Positions 34,519 to 43,711 are shown, counted from the first letter of the stretch. The stretch: 64,000 bases of DNA from Streptomyces sp. NBC_01408 (GCF_026340255.1 NZ_JAPEPJ010000001.1:4743501-4807500), one strand, 5' to 3'. Numbers and translations are program-made. The notes: a model not told the origin generated them from the letters alone.

Positions 34519-35256
34519 TCAGCCCGTGAAGATCCAGCCCAGCTGGCCGCCGGAGGTCTGGCCCTCGCAGTTCGTGGTGTTCGACTCGAAGAACTCGCGC
34601 TGCTTCCCGACCATGCACCGCATCAGCGGCATGCTCCCCACGCCCGAGGGCTGGCCCGGGTAGAACCAGCCGAGCCGGGACACGTAGGTCTGGCCCTCGC
34701 AGTTGACGTCCGCCGAGAGGAAGTTGTCCTTGCGGACGACGCAGTGGTACAGCGGGACCGTGCCCTCACGCGGGCTCGTGTAGAGCTGGCCGAGGCTGCC
34801 CTCGACCGTGTAACCCGGCGGGACGTTCCAGATGGTGCTGATGTGCTCGCCGTTCGGGCCGATCAGCCGGTTGAGGCTGCGGGTGGGCGTGCTCACCGCC
34901 GGTTCGCCGCTGCAGGTGGCCTTGATCATGGCCTGCCAGTAGTTCGCGGTGATGTACTGGTAGACGGGCCCCAGGGTCACCCGGCACTGCGACCCGTTGA
35001 AGCCGTACTCGGCCGCCTGCCGGTTGAGGGAGTCGTAGGCCGCGGCCGCCGCGATGTTCTGCGGGCCGCCGCCGATGCCGGTGAGGTAGACGACCACGGG
35101 GCCCACGGAGGCGGCGGAAGCGGGAGCGGCAGCGGGGGCCGCGGAGCCGGAGCCGTCGGCCGGAGCGGCTCCGGCCGGTGCGGCGGCGGTCACGGCCGCG
35201 GCCAGCGCGGCGGTCAGGGCGAGGAGGGCGGTGCGTAAGCCGGATGTGCGGCGCAA
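34519..35256 (-). CDS. Secreted protein of unknown function
   Basis: A 245-residue protein with a Sec signal (LRRTSGLRTALLALTAALAA, cleavage after an Ala-rich stretch) and an Ala/Pro-rich linker. The mature part has six cysteines and two similar units, YHCVVRKDNFLSADVNCEGQ and MRCMVGKQREFFESNTTNCE, each followed by LGW. I chose the TTG start because GGAGAC lies just upstream and it yields a normal signal peptide; an upstream ATG gives a Cys/Arg-rich leader. Probably a disulfide-stabilised extracellular protein. Confidence 0.72.
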   Translation of the reverse strand: MRRTSGLRTALLALTAALAAAVTAAAPAGAAPADGSGSAAPAAAPASAASVGPVVVYLTGIGGGPQNIAAAAAYDSLNRQAAEYGFNGSQCRVTLGPVYQYITANYWQAMIKATCSGEPAVSTPTRSLNRLIGPNGEHISTIWNVPPGYTVEGSLGQLYTSPREGTVPLYHCVVRKDNFLSADVNCEGQTYVSRLGWFYPGQPSGVGSMPLMRCMVGKQREFFESNTTNCEGQTSGGQLGWIFTG

Positions 35257-35537
35257 AGCGGTCTCCTGGTCGTCGGCCCCGGCATCGGTGGACGGCCGGG
35301 GGATGAGGCGACAGCGCATACCGCCCGATCGGCGGCAACACCGGCATTCCATCTGCTACCGGCCTCCCGGGGCCAGCCGTTCTTCGGCCGATCCTGGGAG
35401 GCGGACTCGGCCGCCGGGCCGGCCGGCGGACGGCCGGGCGGCCGCCGCGCCCGGAGCCCCCGTGCGAACCACCACGTCAAGGCCTGGACGCGCGCCTTGC
35501 ACCGCACCCGGGGAACAGTTCTGGCAACTTGGCTGAT
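35257..35537. other. Divergent intergenic region
   Basis: 281 bases between the secreted-protein gene and the antiporter gene. Highly GC-rich with GGCCGG-type inverted pieces. Promoters for both genes must lie here, but no specific element stands out. Confidence 0.35.
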
Positions 35538-36755
35538 ATGAGTACGGCTACGCACAGATCCCCCCTGACCGACTGGACCGTCGTGGTCCCCGTGGTGGCC
35601 CTGGCCGCGCTCGTCTTCAGCTGGGGACGTGATCTGCCCCCATGGGCGGTGGCCCTGGTCTCGCTCTGCCTCGCGGGCGCGGTCCTGGCGGCCGTCCACC
35701 ACGCCGAGGTCGTCGCCCTCCGGGTCGGCGAACCCTTCGGTTCCCTGGTGCTCGCCGTCGCCGTCACCGTCATCGAAGTGGCTCTCATCGTCACCCTGAT
35801 GGCCGACGGGGGTGCCAAGGCCTCCTCCCTCGCCCGGGACACCGTCTTCGCCGCCGTCATGATCACCTGCAACGGCATCGTCGGCATGTCCCTGCTCGCC
35901 GGCGCCCTGCGCAACCGCGTGGCCGTCTTCAACGCCGAGGGCTCCGGCGCCGCCCTTGCCACCGTCGCCACGCTGGCCGTCCTCAGTCTCGTCCTGCCGA
36001 CCTTCACCACCAGCAAGCCCGGCCCCGAGTTCTCCACGGCCCAGCTGACCTTCGCGGCGGTCGCCTCGCTCGCGCTCTACGGGCTCTTCATCACCGTGCA
36101 GACGGTCCGCCACCGGGACTACTTCCTGCCCGTGGACACCAGGCCCCACCGCACGGAATCCGCCCGGCCGGCCACCCCGGCGGCTTCTACTCCGGCTACT
36201 CCGGCCATGCCTGCCACCCCGGCCGCGCCCGCCACGGCGATCACCGCGGCCGATGCCGATGCCGATGCCGAGGACGCCGACCACGCCGAGCCGCCGACCG
36301 CCCGCGCCGCGCTGATCAGCCTCGGCCTGCTCCTCGTCGCGCTCGTCGCCGTCGTCGGCAACGCCAAGGCCGTCTCCCCGACCATCGAGACGGGCGTCGC
36401 CAACGCGGGCCTGCCGAACGCCGTCGTCGGTGTGATCATCGCCCTGCTCGTGCTGCTGCCCGAGACCCTGGCCGCCGTCCGCGCGGCCCGCCGCGGCCGC
36501 GTCCAGACCAGCCTGAACCTGGCCTACGGCTCCGCCATCGCCAGTATCGGCCTGACCATTCCCGCCATCGCCCTGGCCTCGGTATGGCTCTCCGGCCCCC
36601 TCGCCCTCGGCCTCGGCCCGATCCACATGGTGCTGCTCGCCCTCACGGTCGTGGTCAGCGCCCTCACCATCGCGCCGGGCCGCGCCACGCTGCTCCAGGC
36701 CGGCGTCCACCTCGTGCTGTTCGCGGGTTTCATCTTCCTCGCCATCAGCCCGTAG
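35538..36755 (+). CDS. Cation/proton antiporter (ChaA-like, CaCA superfamily)
   Basis: A 405-residue membrane protein with about 11 hydrophobic segments in two similar halves. Each half carries an acidic exchanger motif: VTVIEVALIVTLM near residue 80 and LLVLLPETLAAVRAARRG near residue 310. The halves are joined by an Ala/Pro- and Asp-rich cytoplasmic loop (residues 210-260). Relatives exchange Ca2+, Na+ or K+ for protons. The ATG at MSTATHRS is preferred to a TTG three codons upstream. Confidence 0.85.
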   Translation: MSTATHRSPLTDWTVVVPVVALAALVFSWGRDLPPWAVALVSLCLAGAVLAAVHHAEVVALRVGEPFGSLVLAVAVTVIEVALIVTLMADGGAKASSLARDTVFAAVMITCNGIVGMSLLAGALRNRVAVFNAEGSGAALATVATLAVLSLVLPTFTTSKPGPEFSTAQLTFAAVASLALYGLFITVQTVRHRDYFLPVDTRPHRTESARPATPAASTPATPAMPATPAAPATAITAADADADAEDADHAEPPTARAALISLGLLLVALVAVVGNAKAVSPTIETGVANAGLPNAVVGVIIALLVLLPETLAAVRAARRGRVQTSLNLAYGSAIASIGLTIPAIALASVWLSGPLALGLGPIHMVLLALTVVVSALTIAPGRATLLQAGVHLVLFAGFIFLAISP

Positions 36756-36945
36756 CGGGCCGCCGGGCGGTCCCGCCCCCCCCCGAACGCCTCGGTGCCG
36801 CTGCCCAAATGTCCCAAGTAGCCTGCGGTCGGGCGTGGTTGCTCGCGAAACCGGTGGTGTTCGGGTTGCCCCGCACTCATGCAGGTGATCCGATGACCTG
36901 TCAGCATCCCGTTTGGTGTCCCATGAGGGAGACGAGGTTCGCGTC
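36756..36945. other. Upstream region of acyl-CoA synthetase
   Basis: 190 bases. A run of about ten cytosines lies near 36778-36785. The short palindrome TGACCTGTCA at 36894-36903 is 42 bases before the start and could be an operator core. A GAGG site precedes the ATG. Confidence 0.35.
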
Positions 36946-38448
36946 ATGAAGGCAGTGCGGCAGAACACGGTCGACGGACTGGTGCGGGACAGCGCGGAGC
37001 GGACCCCGGACCGGACGGCGGTCCGCTACCGGGAACGGAGCTGGAGCTACGCCCGGCTCGACTCGGCGGTCTCCACCGCCGCGGCGCTGCTCAGGGAGGG
37101 CTACGGTCTGGCCCCCGGCGACCGGGTCGCCACCTTCGCGCACAACTCCGACGCCTACCTGATCGCCTTCCTCGCCTGCGCCCGTGCGGGGCTCGTCCAC
37201 GTCCCGGTCAACCAGAACCTGACCGGTGAGGACCTCGGACACATCCTGCGGAACTCGGGAAGCTCGCTGGTGCTCGCCGACCCGGATCTGGCCGGCAAGG
37301 TGCCGGCGGAGTACGCGGTCCGGCCGCTGCGGGACCTGGCCGATCCGCAGGCGCCGCAGACACCGTACGAAGGCGGCAGCACCCCGGACACCGTGGTGCA
37401 GCTGCTCTACACCTCCGGGACCACCGCCCTGCCCAAGGGCGCGATGATGACGCACGAGGCGCTGGCCCACGAGTACGAGAGCGCCATCGAGGCGCTGGAC
37501 CTGGCCGAGGGGGACCGGCCGGTGCACTCGCTGCCGCTCTACCATTCGGCGCAGATGCACGTCTTCCTGCTGCCGTACCTGGCGGTGGGGGCGGAGAACA
37601 CGATCCTGGACGCGCCCGTCGCGGAGGAGATCTTCGACCTGGTGGAAGCGGGCCGGGCGGACAGCCTCTTCGCCCCGCCCACGGTGTGGATCTCCCTGGC
37701 CAACCATCCGGACTTCGAGCGGCGCGAGCTGGGCGTGCTGTGCAAGGCGTATTACGGTGCCTCGGTCATGCCGGTCCCGGTCCTGGAGCGGCTACGGGCC
37801 CGGCTGCCGGGGCTCGGCTTCTACAACTGCTTCGGGCAGAGCGAGATCGGTCCGCTGGCCACGGTGCTGGGGCCGAAGGAGCACGAGGGGAGGCTGGACT
37901 CCTGCGGGCGTCCGGTACGCCATGTCGAGGCGAAGGTCGTCGACGAGCACGGCGGCGAGGTCCCGGCGGGCACGGTGGGCGAGGTGGTGTACCGCTCTCC
38001 GCAGCTGTGCCTGGGCTACTGGGACGACCCGGAGGCCACGCGGGAGGCCTTCCGGGACGGCTGGTTCCGCTCGGGCGACCTCGCGGTGCGGGACGCGCAG
38101 GGGTACTTCACGGTCGTCGACCGGGTGAAGGACGTCATCAACTCGGGCGGTGTCCTCGTCGCCTCGCGGCAGGTCGAGGACGCGCTGTACAGCCACCCGG
38201 GGGTGGCCGAGGCGGCGGTGATCGGGCTGCCCCACGAGCGGTGGATCGAGGCCGTCACGGCGGTGGTGGTGCCGCGCGGGGAGGTGACGGAGGCGGAACT
38301 GCTGGCGTACGCCCGGGAGAGGCTGGCCCACTTCAAGGCCCCGAAGCGGGTGCTGTTCGTGACCGAGCTTCCGCGCAACGCCAGCGGCAAGATCCTCAAG
38401 CGGGAACTCCGGGACCGCTTCGCCGGGGCTCCCGGCGCGGCCGACTGA
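36946..38448 (+). CDS. Acyl-CoA synthetase (AMP-binding)
   Basis: A 500-residue adenylate-forming ligase. Core motifs are LLYTSGTTALPKGAMMTH, NCFGQSEIGP, GWFRSGDLAVRD and the catalytic lysine in NASGKILKREL. It probably activates a fatty or aromatic acid to the CoA ester. The ATG at MKAVRQNTVDG is chosen because upstream residues are not family-like. It is convergent with a YihY membrane-protein gene and not in an operon with it. It lies between other CoA-ligase genes, adding to the acyl-CoA theme of 31-48 kb. Confidence 0.87.
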   Translation: MKAVRQNTVDGLVRDSAERTPDRTAVRYRERSWSYARLDSAVSTAAALLREGYGLAPGDRVATFAHNSDAYLIAFLACARAGLVHVPVNQNLTGEDLGHILRNSGSSLVLADPDLAGKVPAEYAVRPLRDLADPQAPQTPYEGGSTPDTVVQLLYTSGTTALPKGAMMTHEALAHEYESAIEALDLAEGDRPVHSLPLYHSAQMHVFLLPYLAVGAENTILDAPVAEEIFDLVEAGRADSLFAPPTVWISLANHPDFERRELGVLCKAYYGASVMPVPVLERLRARLPGLGFYNCFGQSEIGPLATVLGPKEHEGRLDSCGRPVRHVEAKVVDEHGGEVPAGTVGEVVYRSPQLCLGYWDDPEATREAFRDGWFRSGDLAVRDAQGYFTVVDRVKDVINSGGVLVASRQVEDALYSHPGVAEAAVIGLPHERWIEAVTAVVVPRGEVTEAELLAYARERLAHFKAPKRVLFVTELPRNASGKILKRELRDRFAGAPGAAD

Positions 38449-38497
38449 GGGAGCCCCCTGGGGCGGTGCGGGCGGCCCCGGGTCGCGGTCCGGCCGC

Positions 38498-39367
38498 TCA
38501 GCCCCGTCCGGGGTCGTGGGGGCCGGGAACGTGCGGGCCCGGGTCGTCGGCGGGCAGGATCCCGCTGTCGCGCAGGCGCTTGAGCGTGAGGTACTCGTGC
38601 AGCAGGCGCCCCACGAGGGCGCCGCCGTAGACCACGAAACCGACGCCTACCAGCCAGGACTGGACGACGAGGAGGGTGCCGAAGGGGCCGTACGTGACGG
38701 CGTTCGAGGCGATCAGCGGGGAGAAGACCAGCTGGGAGAAGATCCGCAGCCCCAGCAGGCCGAGGCTGGTCGCCACCGCCCCCGGCACCAGCGCGCGCCA
38801 GCGGACCCGGCCGCCGAGCAGCAGCCGCTGCGAGCCCCAGAAGAACACGCAGGTGCCGATGAGGTCGCCCAGGGTGCCGAGCACGGTGCCGAAGGCGTCG
38901 TCGGCCGGCGCCGGGATCTCGACGAGCAGGGCGAGGTAGCAGACCAGCAGGGCGAGCCAGATGACGTGCCGCCACATGGTGTGCCAGCGGGCGGTCGGCA
39001 GGTCCCAGACCTTCTCGTAGCCGGTCTGGACCGCCGAGCCGAACGTCAGGCCGAAGACGGCGAGGGCGGCCAGTCCGAAGGCGGTGGTCCGCTCCAGGGC
39101 GAGGTCGGCCGCGCCGAACAGCAACTCGACCCGGCCGCGCGAGACCTCCGTGACCCCGAGGGCCTGGCCGAGCCACCGGCCGAAGCCGGAGCCGCTGCCG
39201 GGTGCGGCGGCTGCGACGACCACCAGCAGCGGCACCAGGGTGAGGAACCCGAGGGCGGCGAAGCCCATCGCCCGGTGCATCAGCTCCATCTCCCGGCCGC
39301 GGCTCCAGGCCAGCCCGGCAGGGGAGCCCTGGAGTCGGTCGTGGAGCCGCCGGAGGGTCGAGGTCAC
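38498..39367 (-). CDS. YihY/BrkB-family inner membrane protein
   Basis: A 289-residue polytopic membrane protein with six hydrophobic segments. ALGFLTLVPLLVVVAAAAPG near the N terminus and the later LVVQSWLVGVGFVVYGGALV fit the YihY/BrkB family (formerly misnamed ribonuclease BN). The role of the family is unclear; some members affect envelope integrity or cell division. The start is GTG. It lies downstream of paaK on the same strand, separated by a long hairpin. Confidence 0.82.
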   Translation of the reverse strand: MTSTLRRLHDRLQGSPAGLAWSRGREMELMHRAMGFAALGFLTLVPLLVVVAAAAPGSGSGFGRWLGQALGVTEVSRGRVELLFGAADLALERTTAFGLAALAVFGLTFGSAVQTGYEKVWDLPTARWHTMWRHVIWLALLVCYLALLVEIPAPADDAFGTVLGTLGDLIGTCVFFWGSQRLLLGGRVRWRALVPGAVATSLGLLGLRIFSQLVFSPLIASNAVTYGPFGTLLVVQSWLVGVGFVVYGGALVGRLLHEYLTLKRLRDSGILPADDPGPHVPGPHDPGRG

Positions 39368-39478
39368 GCTTCATGCCCTACCCGCGTGGCCCTCCCGGCT
39401 CCCGGCAGCGGTCCCCAAGTAGGCCCGAAGGGGTGGTTTCCATCGCCCGGAGGCGTTCGAGTCGTTCGCGGAGCCCTA

Positions 39479-39567
39479 CTAGACGAGTAAGTCCGAAGTG
39501 GCGTCTGCGGGGAGGTGCCAGGCACGCCCTGCGGGCGGACGACGCCACTTCGGACTTACTCGTCTAG
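39479..39567. repeat. Perfect 27-base inverted repeat after paaK
   Basis: CTAGACGAGTAAGTCCGAAG with seven further matched bases (39479-39505) pairs without mismatch with 39541-39567; the loop is 35 bases (39506-39540) with its own GGTGCC/GGCAC sub-hairpin. The right arm contains the paaK stop codon. The arms are unlike the GC-rich terminators elsewhere in the window. It could be a strong terminator or processing hairpin, or a small mobile palindromic element. Confidence 0.9.
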
Positions 39568-40865
39568 CTCCCGTCGCGGAGGTCCACCAGCCGTCTGATC
39601 TTCCCCACCGATCGCTCCAGCGTCTCGGGGTCGACCACCTCCACCCCCACGGAGACCCCGACGCTCTCCTTCACCGCCCGGACCACGTCGGCCGCCGCGG
39701 CCTCCCGCTGGGCGGAACCGGTGTCCCGCCGGGCCTCCACCCGGACCGTCAGGGCGTCCATCCGGCCTTCCCGGGTCAGCCGCAGCTGGAAGTGCGGGGC
39801 CAGACCGGCCGTCCGTAGCAGGATCTCCTCGATCTGGGTCGGGTACATGTTCACCCCGCGCAGGATGATCATGTCGTCGCTGCGGCCGGTGACCTTCTCC
39901 ATCCGGCGGAAGGCCGGGCGGGCGGTGCCGGGCAGCAGCCGCGTCAGGTCCCGGGTGCGGTAGCGGACGACCGGCATGGCCTCCTTGGTGAGGGAGGTGA
40001 ACACCAGCTCCCCGGGCTCGCCCTCCGGCAGCACCGCGCCCGTCAGCGGATCGACCACCTCGGGGTAGAAGTGGTCCTCCCAGATGTGCAGGCCGTCCTT
40101 GGTCTCCACGCACTCCTGTGCCACGCCCGGTCCGATGACCTCGGACAGGCCGTATATGTCCACCGCCTCGATGCCGAGCCGTTCCTCGATCTCCCGGCGC
40201 ATCTCCTCGGTCCAGGGCTCCGCTCCGAAGACGCCCGTCCGCAGCGAGGTCGCGCGCGGGTCCAGCCCCTGGCGCTCCATCTCGTCCAGCAGGGTCAGCA
40301 TGTACGAGGGTGTCACCATGATGACCTCCGGGCGGAAGTCCTGGATGAGCCGGACCTGGCGGTCGGTCATCCCGCCGGAAGCGGGGACGACCGTACAGCC
40401 CAGCCGCTCCGCGCCGTAGTGCGCGCCGAGCCCGCCGGTGAACAGCCCGTAGCCGTAGGCGATGTGGACGAGCTGGCCCGGGCGGGCGCCCGCGGCGCGC
40501 AGGGACCGTGCCACGACATCGGCCCAGGTGGAGAGGTCCCCGTCGGTGTACCCGACGACGGTGGGTCGCCCGGTGGTCCCGCTGGAGGCGTGCACGCGGC
40601 GCACCTCGGAGCGCGGTACCGCGAACATGCCGAAGGGGTACTGCTCGCGCAGATCGGCCTTGGTGGTGAAGGGGAAGAGGGCGAGATCGGCGAGGGACCG
40701 GCAGTCGTCGGGGTGCACGCCGGCCTTGTCGAAGGCCTGCCGGTAGAACGGCACCCGTTCGTAGACCCGGTGCAGGGTGGCGCGCAGCCGCGTCAGCTGG
40801 AGCGCGGCCAGCTCGTCGCGGCCCAGCCGCTCGCCTTCGTCATGGAGATCCGCGTACGCCGTCAT
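39564..40865 (-). CDS. paaK: Phenylacetate-CoA ligase
   Basis: A 433-residue aryl-CoA ligase. The adenylation P-loop is HASSGTTGRPTVVGYT; YGLSEVIGPGVAQEC and GRSDDMIILRGVNMYP are characteristic of PaaK. It converts phenylacetate to phenylacetyl-CoA, the entry to the epoxide-dependent paa pathway. No other paa genes lie in this window, so it is an isolated ligase or serves a distant locus. A palindrome matching PaaR-type operators (40892-40905) lies 27 bases upstream of the ATG. Confidence 0.92.
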   Translation of the reverse strand: MTAYADLHDEGERLGRDELAALQLTRLRATLHRVYERVPFYRQAFDKAGVHPDDCRSLADLALFPFTTKADLREQYPFGMFAVPRSEVRRVHASSGTTGRPTVVGYTDGDLSTWADVVARSLRAAGARPGQLVHIAYGYGLFTGGLGAHYGAERLGCTVVPASGGMTDRQVRLIQDFRPEVIMVTPSYMLTLLDEMERQGLDPRATSLRTGVFGAEPWTEEMRREIEERLGIEAVDIYGLSEVIGPGVAQECVETKDGLHIWEDHFYPEVVDPLTGAVLPEGEPGELVFTSLTKEAMPVVRYRTRDLTRLLPGTARPAFRRMEKVTGRSDDMIILRGVNMYPTQIEEILLRTAGLAPHFQLRLTREGRMDALTVRVEARRDTGSAQREAAAADVVRAVKESVGVSVGVEVVDPETLERSVGKIRRLVDLRDGS

Positions 40866-40891
40866 GCCGTCACCTCACCGTGGGCTACCCG

Positions 40892-40905
40892 ACCGATCAT
40901 TCGGT
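40892..40905. promoter_or_regulatory. PaaR-like operator
   Basis: ACCGATCATTCGGT has five-base inverted arms ACCGA/TCGGT. It fits the ACCG-N6-CGGT core of PaaR, the TetR-family repressor of phenylacetate genes, and lies between paaK and the divergent hydrolase gene. No paaR gene is in the window. Confidence 0.6.
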
Positions 40906-40970
40906 AGATTGCCGGACCCCGGCGGGTAAATCAATGACTCGAACGGGTGATCGCCTGATTTCATGGCCCC

Positions 40971-41822
40971 ATGCCGATCTTCACCACCCATGACGGAACC
41001 GCACTCGCCTACCACGTCCGGGGTCAGGGCGATCCGCTCGTCTGCCTCCCCGGCGGTGCCATGCGGGCCTCGGAGTACCTGGGCGACCTCGGCGGACTGT
41101 CCGCCGGGCGGCGGCTGGTCCTGCTCGACCTGCGCGGTACCGGTGACTCCGCGGTACCGGCGGACGAGTCCACGTACCGAGTCGACCACCAGGTCGCCGA
41201 CGTCGAGGCGCTACGGGTCCACCTCGGCCTGGAGCGCGTGGACCTCCTCGCCCACTCCGCCGGGGCCGGCCTTGCCCAGCTCTACGCGGCGGCGCACCCC
41301 GAGCGGCTGCGGCGGCTCGTCCTGGTGACCCCCAACGCGCAGGCCGTCGACCTCTCCGCCACGGCCGAACAGCGGCTGGCGGCGGCCCGGCTGCGGGCGG
41401 GCGCCGAGCCGTACGACGCGGCCATAGCGGCCTACGCCCGGATCCTCGCCGGCGCCGACCACGGGGACGCGGACTGGGACCTGGCCGCGCCGCTGTTCTA
41501 CGGCCGCTGGGACGCCGCCGCGCGTGCTTCGTACGCGGCGGGCGAGCGGCAGCAGAACGAGAAGGCTGCCGAGGCCTACGGGGGCCCGGGCGCCTTCGAC
41601 CCGGCCGCCACCCGGGCGGCCATGGCCCGCGTGGCGTGCGAGGTCCTGGTCCTGGCCGGAGAGGTGGACGGCAACCCGCCGCCGGCCCTCGCGGCCCGGA
41701 TCGCGGTGCTCTTCCCGAAGGGGTCGGCCGAGGTCCAGCCGGCGGCCGGGCACTTCCCGTGGCTGGACGACGCCGCCTGGTTCGCGGCCCGGGTGGAGCG
41801 CTTCCTGGCCACGGGAGCCTAG
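40971..41822 (+). CDS. Alpha/beta hydrolase
   Basis: A 283-residue hydrolase. The oxyanion strand is VCLPGG, LLDLRGTGDSAVPA resembles proline iminopeptidases, the nucleophile is the Ser in LLAHSAGAG, and the histidine is in AAGHFPWLDD. It is probably an esterase, peptidase or epoxide-type hydrolase; no substrate can be assigned. It is divergent from paaK and shares the PaaR-like site region, so co-regulation with phenylacetate metabolism is possible. Confidence 0.8.
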   Translation: MPIFTTHDGTALAYHVRGQGDPLVCLPGGAMRASEYLGDLGGLSAGRRLVLLDLRGTGDSAVPADESTYRVDHQVADVEALRVHLGLERVDLLAHSAGAGLAQLYAAAHPERLRRLVLVTPNAQAVDLSATAEQRLAAARLRAGAEPYDAAIAAYARILAGADHGDADWDLAAPLFYGRWDAAARASYAAGERQQNEKAAEAYGGPGAFDPAATRAAMARVACEVLVLAGEVDGNPPPALAARIAVLFPKGSAEVQPAAGHFPWLDDAAWFAARVERFLATGA

Positions 41823-41929
41823 GGGGTGTCCCCGGAAAGGCCCACCGGCCTTTCCGGCCGCAGCGCTAGGAGGCCGGTGAGGCGAGTGGGGCCGGTGGGG
41901 CCCGGTGAGGGCCGGGCCCCGTCGCGGTG

Positions 41930-43561
41930 TCAGCGGGCCGTGTCCGCCTCCGTCGCCACCGTCTTTGCCCAGCGGTAGTCCGCCTTCCCGCTCGGGGAGC
42001 GCTGGATGGCGGGCGCGATCACCAGCTGCCGGGGGATCTTGTAGCCCGCCAGCCGGGTGCGGCAGTGGCTCTGGATCTCGTCCAGCGTCGGAGCCGGCGC
42101 GCCCGCGCGGACCTGCACCACCGCGGCCACGTGACTGCCCCAGGTGGGGTCCGCGACACCGGCGACCAGCGCGTCGTACACGTCCGGATGCGACTTCAGC
42201 GCCTGCTCGACCTCCTCCGGGTACACCTTCTCGCCGCCCGTGTTGATGCACTGCGAACCGCGGCCGAGGACCGTGACGATGCCCTCCTCGTCGACGGTCG
42301 CCATGTCCCCCAGCAGTACCCAGCGCTCCGCGCCCTTCTGGAAGAAGGTCTCCGCGGTCTTGGCCGGGTCGTTGTAGTAGCCGAGCGGTACGTGGCCGCG
42401 CTGCGCCAGACGCCCGGGTTCGCCCACGGCGACGGGCTCGTGCGTCACCGGGTCGACCACCTGCGTACGGTCGTTGACCTCGAGCCGGAAGCCCTTCTCC
42501 GGGCTGGAGTCGTCCGTCGCCCTGCCGTTCGATCCGGACTCCGACGATCCGAAGTTGTTCAGGAGCAGCACGTTCGGGACGAGCCGCTGGAACTCGGCCC
42601 GCACCGTCTCCGACATGATCGCGCCGGAGGAGGAGACGCTGAACAGCGAGGACAGGTCCGTCCCCTTGAGCGGTCCGTTCAGTGCGTCGATGAGGGGCCT
42701 GAGCATCGCGTCGCCCACCAGGGACACGCTCGACACCTTCTCCTTCTCGATGGTGCGGAGCACCTCCTCGGGCGCGTACTTGCGGTGGATGACGACCCGC
42801 TGGCCGTAGTTGAAGGCGATGAACGAGGTCAGCGTCGACGTGCCGTGCATCAGCGGGGGAGCCGGGAAGAAGGTGAGACCGGCCCCGCGCGCCGCGACCC
42901 GCTCGGCCAGCTCCTCGGGCCGTTTCACCGGCTCTCCCGAGGGCTCGCCGCCGAACAGCCCGGCGAAGAACAGGTCCTCGGCCCGCCACATGACGCCCTT
43001 GGGCATGCCGGTCGTGCCGCCGGTGTAGATGATGAACAGGTCGTCGGGGCTGCGGGGCGGGAAGCCGCGGCCGGGTGAACCGGCCGCCTCGGCGTCCTCG
43101 AACGCGACCGGCGCCGGCGAGGGCTCGGGGGCATCCTCCGGGGCCGCGCCGACCCGGATCAGGTGGCGGAGCTTCGTCGTCTGCGGCAGCGCGGCGGCGA
43201 CCCGCTCGGTGAACTCGCCCTCGAAGACCAGCGCGGCGAGGTCGGCGTCGTTGTAGAGGTAGACCAGCTCCTCCTCGACGTACCGGTAGTTGACGTTCAC
43301 CGGCACCAGCCGGGCCTTCAGGCAGGCCAGGACGGTCTGCAGGTACTCGATCCCGTTGTAGAGGTGCAGCCCCAGGTGCTCACCGGGCTTCAGCCCGCGG
43401 TCCAGCAGGTGGTGCGCGATCCGGTTCGCCGCCGCGTCCAGTTCCGCGTACGTCAGGCGGCGCTCGGCGCCGGTCCCGGGGTGGTCCACGTACACGAGGG
43501 CCTCGCGGTCCGGGACCACGTCCACGACCGACTCGAACAGATCGGCAAGGTTGTACTCCAC
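41930..43561 (-). CDS. Acyl-CoA synthetase, FadD19-like
   Basis: A 543-residue ligase close in pattern to mycobacterial FadD19, the CoA ligase for C26 steroid acids. Shared features are LVPVNVNYRYVEEELVYLYN, IIYTGGTTGMPKGVMWR, PPLMHGTSTLTSFIA, GSSESG, GYYNDPAKTAETFF, SINTGGEKVYPEEVEQAL-type sequence and the C-terminal RSPSGKADYRWAK. The GTG start directly follows AGGAGG; an upstream ATG adds 34 unrelated residues. It is divergent from an EchA19-like gene, as in M. tuberculosis, with a KstR-type box between them. Confidence 0.87.
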   Translation of the reverse strand: MEYNLADLFESVVDVVPDREALVYVDHPGTGAERRLTYAELDAAANRIAHHLLDRGLKPGEHLGLHLYNGIEYLQTVLACLKARLVPVNVNYRYVEEELVYLYNDADLAALVFEGEFTERVAAALPQTTKLRHLIRVGAAPEDAPEPSPAPVAFEDAEAAGSPGRGFPPRSPDDLFIIYTGGTTGMPKGVMWRAEDLFFAGLFGGEPSGEPVKRPEELAERVAARGAGLTFFPAPPLMHGTSTLTSFIAFNYGQRVVIHRKYAPEEVLRTIEKEKVSSVSLVGDAMLRPLIDALNGPLKGTDLSSLFSVSSSGAIMSETVRAEFQRLVPNVLLLNNFGSSESGSNGRATDDSSPEKGFRLEVNDRTQVVDPVTHEPVAVGEPGRLAQRGHVPLGYYNDPAKTAETFFQKGAERWVLLGDMATVDEEGIVTVLGRGSQCINTGGEKVYPEEVEQALKSHPDVYDALVAGVADPTWGSHVAAVVQVRAGAPAPTLDEIQSHCRTRLAGYKIPRQLVIAPAIQRSPSGKADYRWAKTVATEADTAR

Positions 43562-43668
43562 CGTTCCTCCTGACCGCGGGAGTTCCCATGGCTGGCCCCA
43601 TGGCTGGTCTGCTCGGCGGTCATTAGAGCGCCGCCGAACCGAACTGGGAAGGGAGCCGTCCAAGAAAA

Positions 43669-43683
43669 CTGACTGGGTGTCAG
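43669..43683. promoter_or_regulatory. Operator-like inverted repeat CTGA-N7-TCAG, copy 2
   Basis: CTGACTGGGTGTCAG has perfect five-base arms and is followed by AAAA, as at 31654-31668. It lies 108 bases upstream of the FadD19-like gene and 66 bases upstream of the EchA19-like gene. Confidence 0.6.
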
Positions 43684-43711
43684 AAAACTATTGAACTGCA
43701 CTCTCCCCTCC

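Noticed and set aside
36894..36903. TGACCTGTCA palindrome as a defined operator
   Set aside because: Ten bases with four-base arms is too short to assign; spacing differs from the CTGA-N7-TCAG element.
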